Source: Actinacidiphila sp. DG2A-62 (GTDB lineage Bacteria; Actinomycetota; Actinomycetes; Streptomycetales; Streptomycetaceae). Taken from it: a DNA stretch of 64,000 bases. Both the position numbers and the translations under genes were made by a program. Below, piece by piece: positions 35,076 to 43,518 of the stretch (position 1 is its first letter; each line of letters starts with the position of its first letter). The stretch is from positions 558,001 through 622,000 of the forward strand of contig NZ_JAYMGI010000002.1 of assembly GCF_035825295.1 (NCBI RefSeq), read 5' to 3'. A model generated the notes under the pieces. It was given only the letters and a program-made list of their open reading frames with translations, did not search any database and was not told the DNA's origin.

Positions 35076-35633
35076 ATGCCGACGAAGGAACCCGCACGCG
35101 AGCCGAGGACCGAACTCGACGCCCGCTACAGCTCCGCGGTCATCCCGCTGCCCGGCGCCGCGGACGCCACCGCGACCCCGTGGGAGCAGGCGCGGCGGCA
35201 GTTGGAGACCGCCGAGGTCTTCTGGGTCTCCACGGTGCGCCCGGACGGCCGGCTGCACGTCACTCCGGTGCTCGCCGCCTGGCTCGACGGCGTCCTCTAC
35301 TTCTCCAGCGGCCCCGGCGAGCAAAAGGCCCGCAACCTGGCGGCCGACGCCCACTGCGCCCTGACCACCGGGGGCAACTTCCTGGCCGAGAGCCTGGACC
35401 TGGTGATCGAGGGCGAGGCCGAGCAGGTCCGCGACCCGGCCCTGCTGGCGGACGTGGCCGCGGCGTACACCGCCAAGTACGGCGCCCACATCACCTCCCC
35501 CGAGGGCGCGTTCCACGGCATCGACGACGCCATGCGCACCGGCGTGTCCACCGTCTACGCGGTCGCTCCCACCACCTCCTACGGCTTCGGCCGCGGCTCC
35601 GGCGCGTTCACCCACACCCGCTGGACCTTCTGA
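35076..35633 (+). CDS. Pyridoxamine 5'-phosphate oxidase-fold flavin/F420-type protein
   Basis: 185-residue split-barrel protein of the PPOX superfamily. The strands EVFWVSTVRPDGRLHVTPV and WLDGVLYFSSGPGEQKARNL are the usual cofactor-binding core, followed by CALTTGG and LVIEGEAEQVRDPALL. It ends with TSYGFGRGSGAFTHTRWTF, as in related actinobacterial pyridoxamine-oxidase-like proteins. GGAAGGAG precedes the ATG. Probably co-transcribed with the cysteine-rich peptide gene. The cofactor (FMN, F420 or heme) and substrate cannot be told from sequence alone. Confidence 0.87.
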   Translation: MPTKEPAREPRTELDARYSSAVIPLPGAADATATPWEQARRQLETAEVFWVSTVRPDGRLHVTPVLAAWLDGVLYFSSGPGEQKARNLAADAHCALTTGGNFLAESLDLVIEGEAEQVRDPALLADVAAAYTAKYGAHITSPEGAFHGIDDAMRTGVSTVYAVAPTTSYGFGRGSGAFTHTRWTF

Positions 35634-35637
35634 CCCC

Positions 35638-35671
35638 CGGCGGCGCCCACCCCACCCGGTGGGCGCCGCCG
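35638..35671. terminator. Bidirectional hairpin between PPOX and GNAT genes
   Basis: A perfect 14-bp stem (arms CGGCGGCGCCCACC and GGTGGGCGCCGCCG) around a 6-nt CCACCC loop starts 5 nt after the PPOX stop. The convergent acetyltransferase gene ends 90 bp to the right, so the hairpin may serve both. Confidence 0.8.
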
Positions 35672-35761
35672 CGTCGGGACCGCCGTGCCGACCGGGCCCC
35701 GTCTCCGGCTCCGGGCCCCGCGTCCGGGTCCGCCCCGGCCCTGATCCCGCTCCCCCGCGCC

Positions 35762-36298
35762 CTACCAGGCCGGCTTCCAGTCCTTGGCGAGCAGCCCGAG
35801 CAGCACCTCGTCGAGGAACGCGCCCATCACCCAGGCCGACTCGTGCAGCACGCCCTCGCGGACGAAGCCGTTGCGCTCGGCGGCGCGCAGCATCGCCGCG
35901 TTGTCCGCGAGGGTCTCGATCTGCAGGCGGTGCAGGCCGCGCACGACGAATCCGTAATGGCACAGCGCCGCCACCACGTCGGTGCCGTAGCCCTTGCCGC
36001 GCGCGGCGGGGAGCAGGCCGAGGCCGACGTGGGCGGCGCGGTGGTGGGTGTCGATGCCCCACAGCGCGGCGGTGCCGACGAGCGTGCCGCCCGCCAGCTC
36101 GACCACGGAGAACAGCACGCGCGAGGGGTCCTTGTCGTCCAGCGCGAGCCGCGGGTCGTCCGCGCCCGGCCCGACCGGCCGCCACGGCGCGCTCTCGGCT
36201 CGCGCGGAGTTCTCCACGTCGTCGTACAGCTCGGTCCGCAGGACCGGCACATCGTCCTCGTGGCGGGCCCTGAGCCCGATCTTGCCGCCTCGTAGCAT
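35762..36298 (-). CDS. GNAT-family N-acetyltransferase (RimJ/RimL-like)
   Basis: 178-residue acetyl-CoA-dependent acetyltransferase. The start GGKIGLRARHEDDVPVL is typical of RimJ/RimL members. The acetyl-CoA loop is VGLGLLPAARGKGYGTDVVAALCHYGF (motif A, Q/RxxGxG/A as ARGKGYG), and motif B is HRLQIETLADNAAMLRAAERNGFVREGVLHE. AGGAAG precedes the ATG. Substrate may be a protein N-terminus, an amino acid or a drug. Confidence 0.88.
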   Translation of the reverse strand: MLRGGKIGLRARHEDDVPVLRTELYDDVENSARAESAPWRPVGPGADDPRLALDDKDPSRVLFSVVELAGGTLVGTAALWGIDTHHRAAHVGLGLLPAARGKGYGTDVVAALCHYGFVVRGLHRLQIETLADNAAMLRAAERNGFVREGVLHESAWVMGAFLDEVLLGLLAKDWKPAW

Positions 36299-36385
36299 GC
36301 CTGCTTCCTACCCGGCCGCGACGACCGGCCGCAAGCCGATATCACCGCTGTGACCTGCGCCTCCGCGATCCCCGAAACAAATACT

Positions 36386-36433
36386 TGGCTAGCCACCTAA
36401 TCGGTGCTACGTTTTATGTGTCCAGCCACATAA
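36386..36433. promoter_or_regulatory. Two palindromic sites before the quinone-reductase operon
   Basis: TGGCTAGCCA (36386-36395) is a perfect 10-bp palindrome. TTATGTG-TCCAGC-CACATAA (36414-36433) is a perfect 7-bp inverted repeat with 6-nt spacer, 37 nt before the ATG at 36471. The last gene of the operon encodes a MarR protein, the likely ligand of one or both sites. The region is AT-rich and includes a likely promoter. Confidence 0.55.
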
Positions 36434-36470
36434 CGGGCCGCGGGATCGGGCCCCGAAGGAGAGACCAGCC

Positions 36471-37385
36471 ATGAAGGCCATTGTTTTCGACACGTTCGGC
36501 GGCACCGAGGTCCTGCACGAGGCGGAGACCGACCTGCCCGAGCCCGGCCCCGGCCAGGTGCGGGTGCGGGTCCGCGCGGTCGGCGTCAACCCGGTGGACG
36601 GCAAGATCCGCTCCGGGATCATGGAGGCGATCTTCCCCACCACGCTGCCGGCCGTCCCCGGCGGCGAGATCGCCGGCGTGGTGGACGCGCTCGGCGAGGG
36701 CGTCGAGCGGCTGTCGGTGGGCGACGAGGTGCTCGGCTGGTCCGACACCGGCGCCTACGCCCAGTACGCGCTCGCCGACGCCTCGGTCCTGGCCGCCAAG
36801 CCGGCCGGCCTGGACTGGACGCACGCCGCCGCGCTGCCGGTGGCGAGCGACGGCGCCGAGCGGGTGCTCGACCTGCTCGGCGTGAAGGCCGGCGAGACGC
36901 TGCTGATCCACGGCGCGTCCGGCGCGCTGGGCACCGTGGCGGTCCAGCTCGCGGTGGCCCGCGGCGCCCGCGTCATCGGCACCGCCGGCCCGGCCAACCA
37001 GGAGTACGTCACCTCCCTCGGCGCCACCGCGCTGGTCTACGGCGAGGGCCTGGTGGAGCGGGTCCGCGCGGTCGCCCCCGACGGCGTGGACGCCGTGTTC
37101 GACGCCGCGGGCAAGGGCGCGCTGGAGGACTCCATCACCCTGCGCGGCGGCACCGACCGGGTCGTCACCACCGCCGACTTCCGCGCCCGCGACCTCGGCG
37201 TCGTCTTCGCCGAGGGCCCGCAGCGCCGCTCGGCCGCGCGGCTGGCCGAACTCGCCGAGCAGGCCGCCGCGGGCACGCTGACGCTCACGGTCGGCGCGAC
37301 CTACCCGCTCGCCGAGGCGGCGAAGGCGCAGCAGGTCAGCGACGCGGGGCACGGCCGCGGAAAGCTCGTCCTGACCGTCGACTGA
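36471..37385 (+). CDS. NADP-dependent oxidoreductase, quinone-reductase (MDR) type
   Basis: 304-residue zinc-independent medium-chain dehydrogenase. The GroES-like N-terminus reads MKAIVFDTFGGTEVLHEAE, followed by VNPVDGKIRSG and VPGGEIAGVVDALGEGV. The Rossmann motif is LLIHGASGALGTVAVQLAVARGARVIGTA. No structural or catalytic zinc cysteines are seen. Likely reduces quinones or alpha,beta-unsaturated carbonyls. First gene of a unit with an ene-reductase and a MarR regulator, suggesting electrophile or redox stress. Confidence 0.9.
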   Translation: MKAIVFDTFGGTEVLHEAETDLPEPGPGQVRVRVRAVGVNPVDGKIRSGIMEAIFPTTLPAVPGGEIAGVVDALGEGVERLSVGDEVLGWSDTGAYAQYALADASVLAAKPAGLDWTHAAALPVASDGAERVLDLLGVKAGETLLIHGASGALGTVAVQLAVARGARVIGTAGPANQEYVTSLGATALVYGEGLVERVRAVAPDGVDAVFDAAGKGALEDSITLRGGTDRVVTTADFRARDLGVVFAEGPQRRSAARLAELAEQAAAGTLTLTVGATYPLAEAAKAQQVSDAGHGRGKLVLTVD

Positions 37386-37396
37386 CCCGCCGGACA

Positions 37397-37420
37397 GGGC
37401 CCCGGAACCGTCCGGGGCCC
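37397..37420 (+). terminator. Hairpin between the quinone reductase and ene-reductase genes
   Basis: GGGCCCCGGA and TCCGGGGCCC form a perfect 10-bp stem with an ACCG loop, 12 nt past the stop. It may attenuate rather than end transcription, since the next gene lies only 76 bp after the stop. Confidence 0.6.
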
Positions 37421-37461
37421 CCGGCGGACCTCCCGCAACCCCTTCCACCCGAGGAGACATC

Positions 37462-38631
37462 ATGTCCACCACGGACACCACTGACGCCACGCACACCACT
37501 GACACCGACACCGGCGCCGCTGCGGGCGCCGGCGCCCCCGGCACACCCGGCACCGCCGCCCCCGGCGAGCTCGACGCCCTGTGGCAGCCCGCCCGCGCCG
37601 GCGACCTCCGGCTGCCGCACCGGCTGGCCATGGCGCCGATGACCCGCGACCGGTCCACTCCCGAGGGCGTGCCGACCGCGCTGAACGCCGAGTATTACGC
37701 CCAGCGCGCCTCGACCGCGCTCATCGTCACCGAGGGCACCCAGCCGTCCGCCGACGGGCAGGGCTACCTGCTCACGCCGGGCATCCACACGCCCGAGCAG
37801 GTGGCCGGCTGGCGCAAGGTCACCGACGCGGTGCACGCCGCAGGCGGCCGGATCGTCATCCAGCTGATGCACACCGGGCGGATCGCGCACCCCGGCAACA
37901 CCCCGCACGGCCGGCAGCCGGTGGCGCCCTCGGCGGTCCGCCCGGCCGGCGTGATGTTCACCGCCTCCGGGCCGCAGGAGATGCCCGAGCCGCGCGCGCT
38001 GTCCACCGACGAGGTCGCGGCGACCGTCGAGGACTTCCGCCGGGCCGCCGCATACGCCGTCGAGGCGGGCGCGGACGGCGTGGAGATCCACGGCGCCAAC
38101 GGCTACCTGGTCCACCAGTTCCTGTCCGGCAACGCCAACCGCCGCACCGACCGCTACGGCGGCTCCGTGGCCCACCGCATCCGCTTCGCCGTGGAGGTCG
38201 CCGCCGCGGTCGCCGACGAGATCGGCGCCGGGCGCACCGGCATCCGGCTGTCCCCCGGCAACCCGTACAACGACATCCGCGAGGACGACGTCCACGACAC
38301 CTACCCCGCGCTGGTGCGCGCGCTCGCCCCGCTGGACCTGGCCTACCTGCACCTGATCCACGCCGGCGACGAGCAGCTCCTGGGCACGCTGCGGTCGCTG
38401 TGGCCCGGCACGCTGGTCCTCAACCGGCCCGGCGCCGACCTGGCCGCCCGCGCCCGGGACATCGCCGAGGGCCGTGCCGATGTCGTCACCGTCGGCACGA
38501 TGGCGTTGGCCAACCCCGACCTGGTGGACCGGATACGCTCCGGAGCGCCGCTGAACACCCCCGACCCGGCCACCTTCTACACCGGCGGCGCGAGCGGCTA
38601 CACCGACTACCCGGTCCGCCGGCGCCCGTGA
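37462..38631 (+). CDS. Old yellow enzyme-type ene-reductase (NADH:flavin oxidoreductase)
   Basis: 389-residue FMN-dependent TIM-barrel alkene reductase. After a 35-residue Thr/Ala/Gly-rich lead comes LWQPARAGDLRLPHRLAMAPMTR. Substrate/FMN motifs are IVIQLMHTGRIAHP and EIHGANGYLVHQFLSGNANRR with DRYGGSVAHRIRF, and the C-terminal loop ends NPDLVDRIRSGAPLN. It reduces activated C=C bonds with NAD(P)H. Preceded by GAGGAG; followed after 29 bp by a MarR gene. Confidence 0.92.
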   Translation: MSTTDTTDATHTTDTDTGAAAGAGAPGTPGTAAPGELDALWQPARAGDLRLPHRLAMAPMTRDRSTPEGVPTALNAEYYAQRASTALIVTEGTQPSADGQGYLLTPGIHTPEQVAGWRKVTDAVHAAGGRIVIQLMHTGRIAHPGNTPHGRQPVAPSAVRPAGVMFTASGPQEMPEPRALSTDEVAATVEDFRRAAAYAVEAGADGVEIHGANGYLVHQFLSGNANRRTDRYGGSVAHRIRFAVEVAAAVADEIGAGRTGIRLSPGNPYNDIREDDVHDTYPALVRALAPLDLAYLHLIHAGDEQLLGTLRSLWPGTLVLNRPGADLAARARDIAEGRADVVTVGTMALANPDLVDRIRSGAPLNTPDPATFYTGGASGYTDYPVRRRP

Positions 38632-38660
38632 CCCGGCCCGCACCGCCCGAAGGAGCAGCG

Positions 38661-39167
38661 ATGACCGACCCCGCGACCGGCCCGTCCGGTCCCCCGAGCA
38701 CGGCGCACGAGGGACGCCTGAGCTACGCCATCTTCCAGCTGGCCCGCGCCCATCGCGGCCACGCGGCCGGCATGCTGCGCGGCATGGACCTGCACCCGGG
38801 GCAGGAGCTGCTGCTGATGCAGCTGTTCGACCGCGACGGCCAGACCCAGTCCGAGCTGCTGGAGTCGGTGGGCCTGGACCACTCGACGGTCTCCAAGTCG
38901 CTGCGCCGCATGCAGGAGGCCGGGCTGCTCACCCGGGAGCCGGCCGCGCACGACCGGCGGGTCATGGTCGTCCGCCTCACCGACAAGGGCCGCGCCATGG
39001 AGGACCCCATCGCGCGGATGTGGCGGAGCCTGGAGGAGGTGAGCGTACGGGACCTGACGGACGAGCAGGTCGAGGCGTTCACCGCGACCGCGTACGTGAT
39101 CGAGCGGTCGGTCAGGGACCGCGGCCGTGGCGGGGCGGCGGCCGAGCAGGACCCGCCGGGCGCGTAG
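38661..39167 (+). CDS. MarR-family regulator
   Basis: 168-residue MarR protein with HTH and wing TQSELLESVGLDHSTVSKSLRRMQEAGLLTREPAAHDRRVMVVRLTDKG. AAGGAG lies 5 nt before the ATG. It is the third gene of the quinone-reductase/ene-reductase unit and likely binds the inverted repeats at 36386-36433, giving feedback control in response to electrophiles. No Cys-based sensor is obvious in the DNA-binding domain. Confidence 0.88.
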   Translation: MTDPATGPSGPPSTAHEGRLSYAIFQLARAHRGHAAGMLRGMDLHPGQELLLMQLFDRDGQTQSELLESVGLDHSTVSKSLRRMQEAGLLTREPAAHDRRVMVVRLTDKGRAMEDPIARMWRSLEEVSVRDLTDEQVEAFTATAYVIERSVRDRGRGGAAAEQDPPGA

Positions 39168-39186
39168 CCTCCCGCCAGGGGTTGCG

Positions 39187-39210
39187 GCGGGGCGGCGCGC
39201 GGCGCCCCGC
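39187..39210. terminator. Hairpin between convergent MarR and asnB genes
   Basis: GCGGGGCG and CGCCCCGC form a perfect 8-bp stem around an 8-nt loop, 19 nt after the MarR stop and 34 nt from the asnB stop. It could terminate both. Confidence 0.55.
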
Positions 39211-39243
39211 ACCGGGCCCGGCGCCGCCGGTGAAGCCGGTCGG

Positions 39244-41085
39244 TCAGGCGAGTTTGAGGGTCGGCCGGTACATGTCGATCCACAGCGCGAGGTCGAGCGC
39301 GCGCTCCAGGCCGCGGCGGGAGGCCTGGGTGGTCTGCGGCGTGTCGTCCCGCACCGCCTCCGCCAGGCGCCGGTGGCTGACGATGCCGAAGACCGGGTGC
39401 GAGGGCTGGGCCAGCACCTCCTGGACGTTGCGGCGCAGCGCGGCCGCGTAGGCCGGGTCCTGGGTGGAGGGGTACGGGCTCTTGACCCGGTCGTAGACCG
39501 AGCGCGGCAGCACGTCGGCGGTCGCCTCGCGCAGCAGGCTCTTCTCGCGGCCGTCGAAGGACTTCAGCGCCCAGGGGGCGTTGTAGACGTACTCCACCAG
39601 TCGGTGGTCGCAGAACGGCACCCGGACCTCCAGGCCGACGGCCATGCTGGCGCGGTCCTTGCGGTCCAGCAGCACCCGGACGAAGCGGGTCAGGTGCAGG
39701 TGGCTGATGGTGCGCATGCGCGACTCCAGGTCGCTCTCCCCCGGCAGCGGGGCGACCTGCGCGGCGGCGGTGGCGTAGCAGTCGCGGACGTAGCCGGCCA
39801 GGTCCAGGCCGCGGGCGGTGTCCTCGGCGAGGATGCCGCCGTCGTCGCCGAAGTGCTTGGCGAAGTTGGTCAGCCAGGGGAAGGTGGTGCCCTTGCGCGC
39901 CTCGGGGTCGAAGAACTGCAGATAGCCGCCGAACACCTCATCGGCGGACTCGCCGGACAGCGCGACGGTGGAGTGCCGGCGGATCTCCCGGAAGAGCAGG
40001 TAGAGCGAGGCGTCCATGTCGCCGAAACCGGCCGGCAGGTCCCTGGCCCTGATCACCGCGGAGCGGATCGCGGGGTCGGCGAGCTGGTCGGAGTCCAGCA
40101 CGATGTCCTGGTGCTCGGTGCCCGCCACGCGGGCCACGTCGTGCACGAAAGGGGTGTCGGGAGTGGTCCGCAGCTCGTCGGCGACGAAGTTCTCCGCCTG
40201 GCCGACGAAGTCCACGGCGAAGCTGCGGACGCGCTCGCCGGTCTCGGCGAGCTGCCGGGCGGCGATCGCGGTCATCGCGGAGGAGTCGAGGCCACCGGAG
40301 AGCAGGGTGCAGCGCGGGACGTCGGCGACGAGCTGGCGGCGCACGATGTCGTCGAGCAGGTCGCGCACATGGGCGATGGTCGCGTCCCGGCCGTCGGTGT
40401 GCGGGCGGGTCTCCAGGGTCCAGTAGGCGCGGGTGCGCGCTCCGGCGCGGCTGACGGTGACGACGGTGCCGGGCACGACCTCGTGCATGCCGTCCCAGAA
40501 CCCGTGCCCGGGCGTCTTGACCATGACCAGCAGCTCGCGCAGCCCGTCGAGGGTGACCGTGCGGGACGCGAGCGGGTTGGCGAGGATCGCCTTGGGCTCG
40601 GAGCCGAACAGCACGCCGTCCGCGGTCGGGTAGTAGTAGAAGGGCTTGATGCCCATGCGGTCGCGGATCATCACCAGCTCGCGGGTGCGCTCGTCCCAGA
40701 TCGCGAAGGCGTACATCCCGTTGAGCCGGGCGGCGACGCCGTCGCCCCACTCCAGGTAGCCGTGCAGCACCACCTCGGTGTCGGAGTCGGTGGTGAAGCG
40801 GTGCCCGCGGCCGGCCAGCTCGGCGCGCAGCTCGGTGTAGTTGTAGGCCTCGCCGGAGTAGACCATGGCCACTGTGCCGTCCGGCGTCCGGACGCTCATC
40901 GGCTGCCGGCCGCCGGGCAGGTCGATCACCGCGAGCCTGCGGTGGCCCAGCGCGGCCGGTCCGCTGATCCAGGTGCCGCTGTCGTCGGGGCCGCGGCACG
41001 ACATCGTCTCCGTCATCGCGTCCACGACCGGCCGCTGGGTGGAGAGGTCGCGCTGGTACGAGACCCATCCGGTGATTCCGCACAT
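39244..41085 (-). CDS. asnB: Glutamine-hydrolysing asparagine synthetase
   Basis: 613-residue enzyme making asparagine from aspartate, glutamine and ATP. Residue C2 (MCGITGWVSY) is the N-terminal nucleophile of the glutaminase domain, with RGPDDSG and GEAYNYTEL as further substrate motifs. The synthetase domain carries the pyrophosphate loop LSGGLDSSAM (about 263-269), SGESADEVFGGY and RMR-type ERDRASMAVGLEVRVPFCDHRLVEY-like block. GGAG precedes the ATG. It stands alone, divergent from vanR, with no VanR-type site on its own side. Confidence 0.92.
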   Translation of the reverse strand: MCGITGWVSYQRDLSTQRPVVDAMTETMSCRGPDDSGTWISGPAALGHRRLAVIDLPGGRQPMSVRTPDGTVAMVYSGEAYNYTELRAELAGRGHRFTTDSDTEVVLHGYLEWGDGVAARLNGMYAFAIWDERTRELVMIRDRMGIKPFYYYPTADGVLFGSEPKAILANPLASRTVTLDGLRELLVMVKTPGHGFWDGMHEVVPGTVVTVSRAGARTRAYWTLETRPHTDGRDATIAHVRDLLDDIVRRQLVADVPRCTLLSGGLDSSAMTAIAARQLAETGERVRSFAVDFVGQAENFVADELRTTPDTPFVHDVARVAGTEHQDIVLDSDQLADPAIRSAVIRARDLPAGFGDMDASLYLLFREIRRHSTVALSGESADEVFGGYLQFFDPEARKGTTFPWLTNFAKHFGDDGGILAEDTARGLDLAGYVRDCYATAAAQVAPLPGESDLESRMRTISHLHLTRFVRVLLDRKDRASMAVGLEVRVPFCDHRLVEYVYNAPWALKSFDGREKSLLREATADVLPRSVYDRVKSPYPSTQDPAYAAALRRNVQEVLAQPSHPVFGIVSHRRLAEAVRDDTPQTTQASRRGLERALDLALWIDMYRPTLKLA

Positions 41086-41636
41086 CGGGCATCTCCGCTC
41101 ATCCCGGCGACGGCCGGGACGCGCTCGGCGTCCCGCGTGCCGTCGTCCTCCGACCTTCTCGGCGCCCCCGTAACGCGCTCGTCACACACATCCATGTGCA
41201 TAGAGCACCTAATTGGAGAGTCGGCCGCGCCCGGGACGCACGTCAACACAAGGGGCGCGAGGGATGGATGCAATGGGCAACTTTCGGTCAGCAGCCGGGT
41301 GACGTGGACGAACGGACCCCCGCGCGCCACCGCGGTGACGTGCCGTCGACCCTCGGGCCACGCCTTTGCCGAGTCATGGCCGATCCCTGCCCGGACCGTG
41401 GGCCGCCGCCGCCCGCACCCCCTTCGTATACGACCTTTTCGGCGTCCCCCGGCGCCCATCCGGCGCTCTCCGCCGTGCACGGCCCGGCCGCCGGCCGCCG
41501 CGGACGGTGCGAACCGGCCGCGGTCCGCCCCGGGGAACGGCCGATTCCGACCCATCGCGCCGGAGCGTGAGCGCCGCGGCACACGCGGTGACGCGCGATA
41601 CGCCGGCGATACGGACCGGCTCGTAGCATCGGGTGC
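41086..41636. other. 551-bp divergent intergenic region asnB/vanR
   Basis: No credible gene; the frame at 41196-41570 lacks family features and a ribosome site. Near asnB the region is AT-richer and contains the palindrome CACAT-CC-ATGTG (41187-41198), probably in the asnB promoter. The last 40 bp before vanR hold the VanR-type repeats, described separately. The rest is GC-rich with no clear structure. Confidence 0.5.
41597..41629 (+). promoter_or_regulatory. Candidate VanR site and leaderless vanR promoter
   Basis: Direct repeats GATACGCCGGC (41597-41607) and GATACGGACCG (41608-41618) are 11 bp apart, as expected for an OmpR-type regulator on one face of DNA. A TAGCAT -10 box (41624-41629) ends 7 nt before the vanR ATG. 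The repeats resemble the conserved elements before vanH and vanK, suggesting autoregulation. Confidence 0.6.
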
Positions 41637-42329
41637 ATGCGTGTGCTGATCGTCGAGGACGAGCCTTATCTGGCGGAAGCCGTACGGGACGGGCTGCGGC
41701 TGGAGGCGATCGCGGCCGACATCGCGGGGGACGGGGACACCGCCCTGGAGCTGCTGGCCGTCAACACCTATGACATCGCCGTCCTCGACCGGGACGTGCC
41801 CGGCCCGTCGGGCGACGAGATCGCCCGGTGGATCGTCGCCTCCGGCAGCGGCATGCCCATCCTGATGCTCACCGCGGCCGACCGGCTGGACGACAAGGCC
41901 TCCGGGTTCGGGCTCGGCGCCGACGACTACCTGACGAAGCCGTTCGACCTGCGGGAGCTGGTGCTGCGGCTGCGGGCGCTGGAGCGCAGGCGTGCGCACA
42001 GCCGGCCGCCGGTGCGGGAGATCGCGGGGCTGCGGCTCGACCCGTTCCGCCGCGAGGTCTACCGGGACGGGCGCTACGTCGCGCTCACCCGCAAGCAGTT
42101 CGCGGTGCTCGACCTCCTGGTGGCGGCCGAGGGCGGCGTCGTCAGCGCCGAGGAGCTGCTGGAACGCGCCTGGGACGAGAACGCCGACCCGTTCACCAAC
42201 GCCGTGCGGATCACCGTCTCGGCGCTGCGCAAGCGCCTGGGCGAGCCCTGGATCATCGCCACCGTGCCCGGCGTCGGCTACCGCATCGACACCGGGCCGG
42301 CCGCCGGGCCCGGCGCCGAGGAGGGGTGA
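41637..42329 (+). CDS. vanR: VanR-type response regulator
   Basis: 230-residue OmpR/PhoB-family activator of vancomycin-resistance genes. The receiver domain has the acidic pair E7-D8, phospho-acceptor D51 (DIAVLDRDVPG), T (LMLTAAD) and K (DDYLTKPF). The winged-helix effector domain covers about residues 128-222 (LDPFRREVYRDGRYVALTRKQFAVLDLL, IATVPGVGYRID). The ATG fits a leaderless transcript. It is 7 bp from vanS and 1.2 kb from vanX, so assignment to the van system is firm by context and motif. Confidence 0.92.
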   Translation: MRVLIVEDEPYLAEAVRDGLRLEAIAADIAGDGDTALELLAVNTYDIAVLDRDVPGPSGDEIARWIVASGSGMPILMLTAADRLDDKASGFGLGADDYLTKPFDLRELVLRLRALERRRAHSRPPVREIAGLRLDPFRREVYRDGRYVALTRKQFAVLDLLVAAEGGVVSAEELLERAWDENADPFTNAVRITVSALRKRLGEPWIIATVPGVGYRIDTGPAAGPGAEEG

Positions 42330-42336
42330 CGCGGCC

Positions 42337-43419
42337 GTGGACAGGCAGCCGGGCCTGAGCGTCCGCCTCAAACTCACCCTCAGCTACGCGGGCTTCCTCG
42401 TGTTCGCCGGCTTCGTGCTGCTCGCCGTCATGTGGATCTCGCTGCTCTACCGCGTCCACCCGGGGCTGATCGTCGTCGTGGAGAGCCACCGGGCCCTGCT
42501 GCGCCAGTTCGGCCCGACCACGCTCTTCGTGATGGTGTTCCTGCTGCTGTTCGGGCTGATCGGCGGCTGGTTCCTGGCCGGCCGGATGCTGGCCCCGCTC
42601 ACCCACATCACGGACGCCACCCGCCGGGCCGCCGAGGGGTCGCTCTCGCACCGCATCCGGCTGCCGGGCCCCACCGACGAGTTCCGCGAACTCGCCGACG
42701 CCTTCGACACGATGCTCGCGCGCCTGGAGGCGCACGACGCCGAGCAGCAGCGGTTCGCCGCCAACGCCTCGCACGAGCTGCGCACCCCGCTGGCGATCTC
42801 GCAGACCCTCCTCGACGTGGCCCGCCGCGACCCGGGCCACGACCACGGCGAGCTGATCGAGCGCCTGCACACCGTCAACGCGCGGGCGATCGACCTCACC
42901 GAGGCGCTCCTGGTGCTCAGCCGCGCCGACCGCGGGTCCTTCCGCCGGGAGCCGGTCGACCTGTCCCTGCTGGCGGAGGAGGCCGCCGAGACGCTGCTGC
43001 CGTTCGCCGAGAAGCGCGGCGTCGCGATCGAGGTGTCCGGACGGGCCGCGCCGGTGCTCGGGTCGCAGCCGCTGCTGCTGCAGTTGGCGACGAACCTCGT
43101 GCACAACGCCGTCGTGCACAACCTGCCGGGCCGCGGCACCGTGTGGGTGGCCACCGACGTGCGCGACGCGGGCGCGGTGCTGACCGTGGAGAACACCGGC
43201 GAGCGGATCGACCCGGGGCTGGCGGCGACGCTCACCGAGCCGTTCCGCCGCGGCACCGACCGCGTCCGCACCGACCACGCGGGCGTCGGCCTGGGCCTGG
43301 CCATCGCCCAGACCATCGCCCACGCGCACGGCGGGACGATCGCCCTCGACCCCCGCCCGGCCGGCGGGCTGCGCGTCGTCGTCACCCTACCCGCGGACCC
43401 CGACCCCGCGCGCCCCTGA
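42337..43419 (+). CDS. vanS: VanS-type sensor histidine kinase
   Basis: 360-residue membrane kinase that senses glycopeptide and sets VanR phosphorylation. Two membrane helices (about residues 16-37 and 62-82) enclose a short external loop of about 25 residues (YRVHPGLIVVVESHRALLRQ), then HAMP (to about 138). The phospho-acceptor is H146 in NASHELRTPLA, and ATPase boxes are NLVHNAVVHN and GVGLGLAIAQTIAHAHGG. The small loop is typical of Streptomyces VanS. GTG start after GAGGAGGGG, 7 bp from vanR, so it is in the same operon. Confidence 0.92.
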   Translation: MDRQPGLSVRLKLTLSYAGFLVFAGFVLLAVMWISLLYRVHPGLIVVVESHRALLRQFGPTTLFVMVFLLLFGLIGGWFLAGRMLAPLTHITDATRRAAEGSLSHRIRLPGPTDEFRELADAFDTMLARLEAHDAEQQRFAANASHELRTPLAISQTLLDVARRDPGHDHGELIERLHTVNARAIDLTEALLVLSRADRGSFRREPVDLSLLAEEAAETLLPFAEKRGVAIEVSGRAAPVLGSQPLLLQLATNLVHNAVVHNLPGRGTVWVATDVRDAGAVLTVENTGERIDPGLAATLTEPFRRGTDRVRTDHAGVGLGLAIAQTIAHAHGGTIALDPRPAGGLRVVVTLPADPDPARP

Positions 43420-43430
43420 CCCCGCCCCCC

Positions 43431-43475
43431 GAGCCGGCCGCCCTCGAGCCGGCCGTCCTTGAGCCGGCCGGCGCC
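43431..43475. repeat. Three 15-bp tandem repeats between vanS and vanX
   Basis: GAGCCGGCCG recurs at 43431, 43446 and 43461 with 5-nt variable ends, giving a 15-bp period. It lies 12 nt after the vanS stop in a 99-bp convergent gap. CGGCCGGCTC-type self-complementarity could help fold a terminator for vanRS and vanHAX, but this is uncertain. Confidence 0.6.
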
Positions 43476-43518
43476 CGCCCGACCGGCGGCGCCGCGCACC
43501 CTCCGGCTCCGTACGCCG

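Noticed and set aside
41196-41570. 124-codon frame between asnB and vanR
   Set aside because: Unbiased codon use, no ribosome site, low-complexity Pro/Arg product.
43431-43475. CRISPR array
   Set aside because: Only three 15-bp units without spacers; no cas genes in the window.
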